Assembly: GCA_023229765.1 (NCBI GenBank)
Contig: JALNYO010000015.1
Coordinates: 1-64,000, forward strand
From: Syntrophales bacterium
Lineage (GTDB): Bacteria > Desulfobacterota > Syntrophia > Syntrophales > UBA5619
Direction of reading: 5' to 3'
Length of the DNA: 64,000 nt
Shown here: piece by piece, positions 25,498 to 32,967 of the stretch
Position numbering within the stretch: the first letter of the stretch is position 1
Layout of the letters: every line of letters begins with the position of its first letter
Made by a program: the position numbers and the translations under genes
Notes under the pieces: model-generated
The model's database searches: none
What the model was told of the DNA's origin: nothing
The model's input: only the letters and a program-made list of their open reading frames with translations

Positions 25498-28030
25498 GAT
25501 CGCGTAACTCCGCTAATTGTACAACATTTCCATCAATGCCAACGCGACTGTCTGTCCCCAACATCATGGGTGTCAGGCCCTTTTTCAAGATACCCGCTGT
25601 CCGCATGTCAGCAACAAAAACATCGATATTTGCAGCACCTTCGTAGTCGTTGTTAAGAACATAGTATAGAAGATCATCAAGAGTTTCGATACCGCATGAG
25701 TTTGGAATCGAAACGAAAGCATTACGCTGTGACCCTATGATACGATATTTCCCTTCGCGTGATAGCAGTTCTCCAATAAGAGTTTGCGTCCAAAGAAAAT
25801 GATCGGGAAGCGCTGGTAATTGATCATGTCGATAATCATAGAAATGCGAAATGAGGCCGAAAGGTTTTCCGGCACTGTCTCGATTGGAAAGATAATGGGC
25901 CGCCAATAATTCCAATGCTGCCTGGCTGTTCCCTGTCCACCCGAGAGTCTCAATGTGCACAATAACTCCGTCACTGTAACGGATGACGTCCTTGTACGTG
26001 TGCAACACATTATAGACACTATTTTGCTTATATCCTAAATCATCCACAAAATGCTGATATAATTCCGAAAAGCTACAAGGTTCTGCTTTGTCGAGAATGT
26101 AGTTGATGATTTCCGTAGCTACACCAGTTGCACGACCACCTTCTTCTATAACACCAGAGAGGCGGATACGGGGATAAAGAGAAAGATCGTATTCGTCATA
26201 GTAGAAAAACTGAATTATTGAAAACAGAAGCATTGGGGATACAATCCCCAACAGCTTGCAGGTAATCTTCTTGTCGTTAAAGAGCCTTATCGCTGAAATG
26301 TGGCGTGATGAACTGAGGAGTGTCGTAAGGTGCTCAATAATAGACGTTAGCCTTTCTTTCTGTATGCCTATTTGTTGTATATGTATGTACTCGCCGCGAT
26401 CCACGCGTAAAATATTGGGGGTATTTGGTAAATGATTAGCCATAAACACAGCTTCGTTAACACAAAGCTGTTCTAAAGCATATTTTCTGATTTGCTCCAA
26501 TTTAACTGTACCTTCCTGATCCAACACAAATTTTTCCAATACAAGCGGCAATGGCAGGCGCTGCGTGACCTTCTCGCTTTTGATGACATATGGGTAGTCA
26601 GGATACCTTAATGCCGGATTGTTTGATTCCCGAAGACAGGAATAAAGAGCGCTCTCACTTGGAATATTTTCCTTCAGTAATTTGTTCTTGTATCGCTCAA
26701 AAATCCCACTCACTGAGAGGTATGGAATATCTCCCCCAAGTCTGGATATTATGTCGTGTTCTATCTCCGCTATTTCGTCAAATGGAATTGAAATATGATC
26801 GCGATGAATATATGTGCCTCGATCCCAGAGCAGAAGGTCTGGCGAACGCTCGATATAAGCATAGATATTCCGCTCAGATATTTTCTCATGTTCAGGACGG
26901 TCTTTATTTACTTCAGTATGCACTTCTGTGAAATGCATCGGTCGCCCGGTATTGTAAAGGATTGTTTCGACAAGCAGAGTTCGTTTCTTTCCATTCTTTC
27001 CATATTTAAGTGTCCATGCGTATTGTGTGTAGAACGCACTTTCATCTGCCGAGATCTCTTCTATAGCATCAACTAGAAAATGCAGATAACCCATCGAAAA
27101 CTGAGAAATTGAAGAAACTTTATTGCAACACGCTTTGCCTCTACAGAACTCTTTTATCTTGACAGTAGCAACATCAAATGGCAGAACCCCATCAGGCTGA
27201 TTTTCAACAGATCCTGTTATCTCTGGTCGGATTGCGTGGCATTTCACACATGGATGTTTGGGCATGATTACTCGAATCGGTAGACTCCAAACAACCTCGT
27301 ATTGTGGCGACAAATCGATCAGAGAGGCCAGTTCTGCGTCAGAAGGGAGATTTTGCCATTCCCAGCGTTTTCCCAGGGCGTTAGCAATTTCCTGTACGCA
27401 GCACACACCACCCCCAGGAATAAGAACATCATCGACCGCATGCCAAAACCTATCCAAACGACTAAGGGCTTTCGGTTTTTGAAGTTTTGAAATATATTTT
27501 TCTTCAATCTGCCGGACACGTTCACGGGTAATTTTTTCACGGTCCCCCAACTCTTCAAGCGTCCATTTTCGCCCATCGAGCAACCCCAAACGCCCTTTCA
27601 AAATCCGACCTTCACGCTCGCGCCCCACCAGATTCCACATGAACTCATCTATGAGTTTTTCCAAATTTCCATATGCTTCTATTGGTATACCCTTTGACAG
27701 GGTTTTCATTAATTCTAACCCAATCTCTTTGAGATACCAAACTTGCCGGATGGCCTGTAATCCTTGCATTGAAAACCCTAAGCGATTGACAATATTGCTC
27801 TCGGACAATAAGGTAAGATTCTCCCATATCATCGTTCTGACTTCACCATTGATAGTGGTGCCCATAGAGCCTTGCGATAGCCGCAGCTCGGTGATTACTA
27901 TGGGCGGTATACCAGTAAAAATAGGATCATCTGATAAAGCACCAACTGATATTGTCATTTGAGACTGGTCAGTAAAGCCCAATATTGACGCTATGTAATT
28001 AAGGATACATGAAAATGCTTCCTCGCTCAT
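25490..28030 (-). CDS. Large protein with sigma-70 region-4-like helix-turn-helix
   Basis: An 846-residue protein. Residues about 148-186 contain KWTLEELGDREKITRERVRQ followed by IEEKYISKL, essentially the sigma-70 region 4.2 helix-turn-helix (TLEEIG...TRERVRQIE). Downstream, Cys261, Cys264, Cys296 and Cys301/302 could bind zinc. The C-terminal 500 residues contain repeated winged-helix-like segments (LVETILYNTGRPMHFTEVH, EIINYILDKAEPCSFSELY) reminiscent of HARE-HTH or RNA-polymerase delta-like folds. No enzymatic motif was seen. Likely a DNA- or promoter-binding sensor for the system. Its start overlaps the preceding stop by 4 nt. Confidence 0.65.
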   Translation of the reverse strand: MSEEAFSCILNYIASILGFTDQSQMTISVGALSDDPIFTGIPPIVITELRLSQGSMGTTINGEVRTMIWENLTLLSESNIVNRLGFSMQGLQAIRQVWYLKEIGLELMKTLSKGIPIEAYGNLEKLIDEFMWNLVGREREGRILKGRLGLLDGRKWTLEELGDREKITRERVRQIEEKYISKLQKPKALSRLDRFWHAVDDVLIPGGGVCCVQEIANALGKRWEWQNLPSDAELASLIDLSPQYEVVWSLPIRVIMPKHPCVKCHAIRPEITGSVENQPDGVLPFDVATVKIKEFCRGKACCNKVSSISQFSMGYLHFLVDAIEEISADESAFYTQYAWTLKYGKNGKKRTLLVETILYNTGRPMHFTEVHTEVNKDRPEHEKISERNIYAYIERSPDLLLWDRGTYIHRDHISIPFDEIAEIEHDIISRLGGDIPYLSVSGIFERYKNKLLKENIPSESALYSCLRESNNPALRYPDYPYVIKSEKVTQRLPLPLVLEKFVLDQEGTVKLEQIRKYALEQLCVNEAVFMANHLPNTPNILRVDRGEYIHIQQIGIQKERLTSIIEHLTTLLSSSRHISAIRLFNDKKITCKLLGIVSPMLLFSIIQFFYYDEYDLSLYPRIRLSGVIEEGGRATGVATEIINYILDKAEPCSFSELYQHFVDDLGYKQNSVYNVLHTYKDVIRYSDGVIVHIETLGWTGNSQAALELLAAHYLSNRDSAGKPFGLISHFYDYRHDQLPALPDHFLWTQTLIGELLSREGKYRIIGSQRNAFVSIPNSCGIETLDDLLYYVLNNDYEGAANIDVFVADMRTAGILKKGLTPMMLGTDSRVGIDGNVVQLAELRDRA

Positions 28031-28563
28031 GTCCGATTGCAGGAGATAACCAACAGTAACATGGAGCAGAACGTGGCCGGATCATCTGGGAAAAGTGCAA
28101 TCACTCGGAGTCGCTGAAGATCGTTTTGAGGAATTTCAAGACTGCTTATACTACCTTGGGTTTCATCGTTTGAATAATCATACTGTTGCGATACTATTTG
28201 GAATATTTCCGGAAGCGTGCGAGATAAAAGAACACCAATATGGGGAGAGGTAGAGGGCGTATGGATGAAAGTCTGTCTATCATTACCCACTGGATATTTG
28301 ACCTGGGCGTTTTTATAAGACCTGGTAAAGGCGGGATGTTGTTCGGCAATTTTCTTCTGTAACCGCCTAATGTCATTTACCGTTTTTTTGCCAACTCCAC
28401 CAATATTAAAAAAATCTTTTTCATTGCAACGCATCAACTGTTCACAAGTTAGTATTTTCTCTTGAATAAGAACATTTCGTGCCCTTGTGGAGAGCTTTCG
28501 CATAAAATCGGCTGCTATGGGGATGTTTATATTCAAGTTAGGTCCTGTTCCATGGAGCTTCAT
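28027..28563 (-). CDS. RNA polymerase alpha-CTD-like helix-hairpin-helix protein
   Basis: A 178-residue protein and the first gene of the operon. Residues about 22-70 (LSTRARNVLIQEKILTCEQL, then IGGVGKKTVNDI) align in pattern with the RNA polymerase alpha C-terminal domain (LSVRAxNxLxxxxIxTxxxLV...LGKKSLxEI), which binds UP-element DNA and activators. The amino-terminal alpha assembly domain is absent. The rest is unassigned. With the sigma-4-like partner it suggests a borrowed transcription-machinery DNA-binding pair. It overlaps the next gene by 4 nt (ATGA). Confidence 0.68.
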   Translation of the reverse strand: MKLHGTGPNLNINIPIAADFMRKLSTRARNVLIQEKILTCEQLMRCNEKDFFNIGGVGKKTVNDIRRLQKKIAEQHPAFTRSYKNAQVKYPVGNDRQTFIHTPSTSPHIGVLLSRTLPEIFQIVSQQYDYSNDETQGSISSLEIPQNDLQRLRVIALFPDDPATFCSMLLLVISCNRT

Positions 28564-28647
28564 TCACTCTTTGATATTTGTACCACCTTCGACTTAAACC
28601 ATAATCGGAATCGATCGGAATATTGAATATTTCCTATTTTGGTGCCG

Positions 28648-28676
28648 AGCATAGGCCAATCACTGCTTTTTTTCAA
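28648..28676 (-). promoter_or_regulatory. Candidate promoter of the island operon
   Basis: On the minus strand TTGAAA (28671-28676) and TATGCT (28648-28653) are 17 bp apart, about 85 bp upstream of the first gene. An imperfect palindrome, GGAATATTGAATATTTCC (28617-28634), follows downstream of the -10 and could bind a regulator. Nothing else is recognised in 28564-28883. Confidence 0.45.
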
Positions 28677-28883
28677 CACATTTCCCTGACTTTACCGCCT
28701 CACGGTCACTTTCATTATCATGATCCCTGACGAATTATGATCATTGCCCAGGTTGAAAGTACTCACCCATATTTGAGTTCAAAACGTTGCCGCTTCCGCC
28801 AGCATTATCATCACCGTCTTTTATCCAATCTGTTTTGAGATATGCCTCCCGATAGCAATAAAATTCCAGACCGGGAGGGATAT

Positions 28884-29194
28884 ATGACAAAAGAAGAATG
28901 GTACGCCCATTGGCGGGAGATATCGAGGGCCAACGGACAAGCGGCATGACCATCGACGCCTATTGCCGGGAGAACCAGATTCCGACAACATCTTTTTATA
29001 ACATAAGGCGTAGACTCAAAGAGCGGGAAGCCGTAACCGGCGGCTTCCCGGAATTAAAGACAGCCAGGCTTGTGGCCCCCGCGTCCGTCGGCATCCATAT
29101 CCGCTTTGGCAATAACCTCTATGATGAGGTTGAACGGGGGCTCGCGATGTTCGGCCTGACGGCGGCATTGTTTATGAGTCTCGTCAAATCATGA
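28884..29194 (+). pseudogene. IS66-family TnpA (first ORF) remnant, frameshifted
   Basis: ATG 28884 follows GGGAGG and opens as MTKEEWYAHWREISRANGQ, the usual start of IS66 TnpA, then hits a stop at 28949. The frame continues in another phase as MTIDAYCRENQIPTTSFYNI and IHIRFGNNLYDEVERG, the rest of the TnpA fold, before ending early at 29194. TnpB and most of TnpC are absent. It marks the right inner edge of the island. Confidence 0.7.
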
Positions 29195-29360
29195 AAAGAC
29201 CTCGATATCACTGAAGATATATGACATGAAACCCGCGTGAGACTGAGCTTATTTAGATTCAATTAATCAACGTTAAAAACTGGTTATCGCCAATCGATAA
29301 TCCAACACAGGCCATTTAACTGTTCGCTAATCATCAATCCTCAGTCCGCTATTCTTCTGC

Positions 29361-29592
29361 TGCAAAATAACCGTTGCTTTCGGGACGGCTTTGTTGTATG
29401 AGGCCTTCGACCTTAAAACCACGGGGCTCGACCCTGTGGTTTTTTATTTATGGCAATTGAGCAGGAGAAACTAACGAGGAATGAAAACATGATAAACGTA
29501 TCCAATGTCACCCTTGCCTACGGCAAAAAGACGCTGTTCAAAGAGGTAAATATCAAGTTCACGCCGGGCAACTGCTACGGCGTCATCGGCGC
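29361..29592 (+). repeat. Island-flanking direct repeat, right copy
   Basis: This is the partner of 18711-18942. It continues without a break into the intact ABC-F gene, so this copy is the original and the left one the derivative. The gene-free stretch 29195-29360 before it shows nothing recognisable. Confidence 0.92.
29415..29446 (+). terminator. Terminator-like hairpin in the ABC-F leader
   Basis: A stem AAAACCACGGGG / CCCTGTGGTTTT is followed by six T in all, about 43 bp before the ABC-F start codon. Because it lies ahead of the gene it may attenuate ABC-F transcription, as known for antibiotic-responsive ABC-F genes. It could equally terminate an upstream unit. Confidence 0.6.
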
Positions 29593-31069
29593 CAACGGCT
29601 CGGGGAAATCAACCTTTCTGAAGATCCTCGCCGGCGACGTGGAGCAGGACACAGGCGAGATTGCAATCGGCCCCCGGGAAAGAATCTCGGTGCTCAGCCA
29701 GGACCAGTTTGCCTTTGATGAAGAAACGGTCATCGACGTCGTCATCATGGGGCATAAAAGGCTTTACGAAGTGATGGCCGCGCGCGAGGCGATCTACGCC
29801 AAGCCCGATTTTTCGGAGGCGGACGGGGTTGTCGCCGCGGAATTGGAGGCGGAATTCGCCGAAATGAACGGTTATGAAGCTGAAACTGATGCGGCGGTGC
29901 TGCTCAACGGGCTTGGCATCCCCGAAGCGCTCTGTTCCCGGAAAATGAAGGAACTCGACGGAGGCAACAAGGTGCGCGTGCTGCTCGCCCGGGCACTCTA
30001 CGGCAATCCGGACGTACTTTTGCTCGACGAACCGACAAACCACCTGGACCTTCGTTCCATCGCCTGGCTGGAGGATTTTCTCGCCCGCTTCCGCAACACC
30101 GTCATCGTCGTCTCCCATGACCGCCATTTTCTGAACCAGATCTGCACGCACATTGCCGATATCGATTTCGGGAAAATCCGTGTCTATGCGGGCAATTACG
30201 ACTTCTGGTACCAGGCAAGTCAGATGGTCGTCCAACAGAAGCAAAACGAAAACCGCAAGGCCACGGAAAAGGCGGATGAGTTGAAGGCCTTTATCCAGCG
30301 CTTCAGCGCCAACGCCTCCAAGTCGAAGCAGGCCACCTCCCGGAAAAAACTCCTCGAAAAACTGACCATCGAGGATATGCCGGTTTCCTCGCGCAAGTAC
30401 CCGTTTATCCAGTTTAAACCGGAGCGCCCCTGCGGAAACACCATCCTTGAGATCACCGGTCTCGGCAAGGATATTCAGGGGGTGTCCGTGTTGAACAACC
30501 TGAACCTCACCCTGCGCAAAGGGGACAAGATCGCCTTTGTCGGGGGCGATGGACTGGCCAAAACTACCCTCTTCCAGATACTCGCCGGGGAGATAACCCC
30601 GGACAGGGGGAGTTTCCGCTGGGGAACAACGATTACCCCAGCCTATTTCCCGAAGGAAAACAGCGCCTATTTCCGGGGTAACCTGACTCTGGTGGACTGG
30701 CTCTGTCAGTTTCCCCCTTGCGATGGAGAGAGCTTCGCCCGGGGTTTCCTCGGGAGGATGCTCTTTTCCGGCGAAGAGGCGCTAAAGAAAACCAGTGTGC
30801 TTTCAGGCGGAGAGCAGGTGCGCTGCATGCTTTCCCGGATGATGCTTGCCGGCGCCAATGCCCTGATTCTCGACGAGCCCACAAATCACCTCGATCTGGA
30901 ATCGCTCACGGCCCTGAACAACAGCCTCGTTGCTTTTCCGGAGGTAATTCTAATGGCGTCCCGCGATTATGAACTGGTCTCCACCGTGGCAAACCGCATC
31001 GTCGAAATCACCCCCGACGGGTTAATTGACCGGGCGATGGGCTTCGAGGAATATCTGCAGGCCAGTTAA
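29489..31069 (+). CDS. ABC-F family ATPase (YbiT-like)
   Basis: The start is taken at ATG 29489 behind GAGGA; the product is about 526 residues with two ABC domains and no membrane segment. The first domain has Walker A GANGSGKST, a signature written ELDGGNKVRV and Walker B VLLLDEPTNHLD. The second domain has an unusual Walker A, GGDGLAKTT, where the last glycine is alanine, but a normal VLSGGEQVRC signature and LILDEPTNHLD. ABC-F proteins act on ribosomes as translation factors or antibiotic protectors. The linker between the domains is rich in charged residues. It sits behind a leader terminator and carries the island's duplicated 5' end. Confidence 0.9.
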   Translation: MINVSNVTLAYGKKTLFKEVNIKFTPGNCYGVIGANGSGKSTFLKILAGDVEQDTGEIAIGPRERISVLSQDQFAFDEETVIDVVIMGHKRLYEVMAAREAIYAKPDFSEADGVVAAELEAEFAEMNGYEAETDAAVLLNGLGIPEALCSRKMKELDGGNKVRVLLARALYGNPDVLLLDEPTNHLDLRSIAWLEDFLARFRNTVIVVSHDRHFLNQICTHIADIDFGKIRVYAGNYDFWYQASQMVVQQKQNENRKATEKADELKAFIQRFSANASKSKQATSRKKLLEKLTIEDMPVSSRKYPFIQFKPERPCGNTILEITGLGKDIQGVSVLNNLNLTLRKGDKIAFVGGDGLAKTTLFQILAGEITPDRGSFRWGTTITPAYFPKENSAYFRGNLTLVDWLCQFPPCDGESFARGFLGRMLFSGEEALKKTSVLSGGEQVRCMLSRMMLAGANALILDEPTNHLDLESLTALNNSLVAFPEVILMASRDYELVSTVANRIVEITPDGLIDRAMGFEEYLQAS

Positions 31070-31087
31070 ACTAATCTAAAAATACCC

Positions 31088-31116
31088 TTGACAACCATTT
31101 TCGAACGGGATATCAG
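31088..31116 (+). promoter_or_regulatory. Promoter of the tetR-RND efflux operon
   Basis: TTGACA (31088-31093) is a perfect -35 and TATCAG (31111-31116) a fair -10, with 17-bp spacing, about 40 bp ahead of the TetR start codon. Confidence 0.55.
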
Positions 31117-31130
31117 CACACCGAAATAAA

Positions 31131-31140
31131 TGAACGTTCA
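31131..31140. promoter_or_regulatory. Palindromic TetR operator candidate
   Basis: TGAACGTTCA is a perfect 10-bp palindrome between the -10 and the TetR ribosome-binding site. Such sites are typical for autoregulation by TetR repressors of RND pumps. Confidence 0.55.
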
Positions 31141-31155
31141 CTCATAAGTGGGGAG

Positions 31156-31737
31156 ATGAACCTGAAAACTTCCGATAAACGCAGGGAAATTATTAACGCG
31201 GCGCTGGAGTTGATGGCAGAACAGGGCTTTCATGGCGCGCCGATGGCGATGATCGCCCAAAGGGCGGGGGTTGCCGCGGGCACAATCTACTGCCATTTCG
31301 TAAGCAGGGAAGCTCTGATCACTGAAGTTTACTCGGAAGTTGAAAAAAAAGTAGTCGCCGCCATTGCTGAAAATGACGATCAATCCCGACCCCTCAGGGA
31401 GCAATTCATCTTTGCAGGCGCCCGACTGCTAAGGTACTTTATCGCTAATCCTGTTGATTTTCGCTATATTGAGCAATATCACAACTCCCCTTACGGGGCT
31501 TCCCACCGCAAGGACAGGCTCCTGGGACAAGCCGATAACCGTAATCCGTTCCAGGAAATTTTCCAGGAGGGCGTTGCGAGCAAGATTTTGAAGGATTTGC
31601 CGGTCAACTCGCTTTTTGCCCTGGCCTTTGGACCGATGATTTTCCTGGCCCGGGACCATATTACCGGGCTGGCGCTGCTGGATGAGGAGCTGATTGCCAA
31701 ATGCATAGAAGCCTGTTGGGACAGCATCAAGAGATAA
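31156..31737 (+). CDS. TetR family transcriptional repressor of the adjoining RND pump
   Basis: A 193-residue protein. The N-terminal helix-turn-helix is RREIINAALELMAEQGFHGA followed by IAQRAGVAAGTIYCHFVSRE (about 8-55), a clear TetR_N domain. The C-terminal part is the variable ligand-binding domain. The gene is first in the row ahead of the adaptor and pump, and a palindrome lies in its own promoter, so it probably represses itself and the efflux genes until an effector binds. GGGGAGATG overlaps the start as ribosome-binding site. Confidence 0.88.
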   Translation: MNLKTSDKRREIINAALELMAEQGFHGAPMAMIAQRAGVAAGTIYCHFVSREALITEVYSEVEKKVVAAIAENDDQSRPLREQFIFAGARLLRYFIANPVDFRYIEQYHNSPYGASHRKDRLLGQADNRNPFQEIFQEGVASKILKDLPVNSLFALAFGPMIFLARDHITGLALLDEELIAKCIEACWDSIKR

Positions 31738-31767
31738 GCCGTAACAATTAAATTGCCGAGGTGCCGC

Positions 31768-32955
31768 ATGGAGATAGCTAAAAAAACAAAAATATTTATA
31801 CTCGCTGCCTGCGTGATAATGATTTTTGCCGGTTGCGGGCAAAAGCCCGAGGCAAAGGCGCCAGGCGGAGGAGTTTTGCCGGAGGTTGACGTTGTTGCCG
31901 TAAAAGAAGAACGAGTCGAAATTACAAGGGAACTGCCGGGGCGGGTGTCGGCATCTCTTGTGGCCGAGGTGCGTCCTCAGGTAAACGGCATCATCCGCGA
32001 ACGGCTGTTTGAGGAAGGAAATGAGGTGAAGGCGGGCGACGTCTTGTATAAAATCGATCCCACCCCGTACAAGGCAACCCTTGACAGCGCGCAGGCGTCC
32101 CTGATTCGGGCCGAGGCAAATCTGCCGTCTCTGCGGGGAAGAGAGCGCCGCTATCAGGAACTGCTTCAGGAAAATGCCGTAAGCGCTCAAGAATACGATG
32201 ATATATCATCTGCGCTCAAACAGGTCGAGGCGGATGTCCAGTACGGAAAGACAGCGATCGAGACAGCCCGCATCAACCTTTCTTACACCGACATCAAGGC
32301 GCCTATTTCGGGAAGGATTGGCAAATCGAATATTACTGTCGGTGCGCTTGCGACTGCGGGGCAGCCAGCCCCGCTTGCGGTAATCCAGAAAATCGACCGG
32401 GTCTTTGTGGATGCAACCCAGTCCAGCTCCGACCTGCTGAGGATGAAACAGGAGCTCGCCGGCGGACAAATGAAAAAAAACAACATTCGGGGGGCAAAGG
32501 TAAAGCTGCTGCTTGAGGATGGTACACCTTATCCGCTGGAAGGAGAGTTTAAATTTTCCGATGTCACCGTCAATCCCGCTACCGGCTCCTTCCTCTTGAG
32601 GATAGCCTTTGCGAACCCGCAACAAATCCTTTTGCCCGGCATGTATGTGCGCGCGGTAGTCCGGGAGGGCGTGAAGAATAAAGCAATACTCGTTTTGCAG
32701 CAGGCAGTGACTCGCGACCCCAAAGGGAGGGCCTTCGCGATGATTGTTGATCCCTCAGGCACGGTTCAACAAAGATTCCTGAAGATAGACAGGGCCGTTG
32801 GCAATCAATGGCTGGTCTTCGAGGGGCTTCAGGCGGGCGAGCGGGTGATTGTGGAAGGGCTGCAGAAAATACGGCCGGGTGTTCCGGTAAAGGTTTTCCC
32901 CTTTGATTCCAAAACGCCGGCAACTCCCCTGTCCCTGACCTCGTCCGGCAAGTAA
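31768..32955 (+). CDS. RND efflux periplasmic adaptor (AcrA/MexA-like)
   Basis: The start is taken at ATG 31768 behind GAGGTGCC. The 395-residue lipoprotein has a signal ending in IFAGC. Body: barrel-sandwich segments (VRPQVNGIIRERLFEEGNEV, then DVLYKIDPTPYKATLDSAQA), an alpha-hairpin, lipoyl half ISGRIGKSNITVGAL and a beta-barrel with LPGMYVRAVV. It links the inner-membrane pump to the outer-membrane channel. It is separated from the pump gene by 12 bp. Confidence 0.93.
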   Translation: MEIAKKTKIFILAACVIMIFAGCGQKPEAKAPGGGVLPEVDVVAVKEERVEITRELPGRVSASLVAEVRPQVNGIIRERLFEEGNEVKAGDVLYKIDPTPYKATLDSAQASLIRAEANLPSLRGRERRYQELLQENAVSAQEYDDISSALKQVEADVQYGKTAIETARINLSYTDIKAPISGRIGKSNITVGALATAGQPAPLAVIQKIDRVFVDATQSSSDLLRMKQELAGGQMKKNNIRGAKVKLLLEDGTPYPLEGEFKFSDVTVNPATGSFLLRIAFANPQQILLPGMYVRAVVREGVKNKAILVLQQAVTRDPKGRAFAMIVDPSGTVQQRFLKIDRAVGNQWLVFEGLQAGERVIVEGLQKIRPGVPVKVFPFDSKTPATPLSLTSSGK

Positions 32956-32967
32956 AGGAGAATTTTC

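Larger units (their letters stand above)
18943..29360. mobile_element. Defence-like genomic island between direct repeats
   Basis: The interval is bounded by the two 232-bp repeats and contains an IS66 TnpC remnant at the left, the seven-gene minus-strand operon (19224-28563), and an IS66 TnpA remnant at the right. Homologous recombination between the repeats would remove 10,650 bp and leave one intact ABC-F gene, so the island is potentially excisable. It has no integrase of its own. Confidence 0.7.

Noticed and set aside
19224..28563. A standard Dnd or DISARM system
   Set aside because: No DndC, DndE, cysteine desulfurase, methyltransferase or DrmA/B-like protein was found. Only DndD-like and associated parts are shared.
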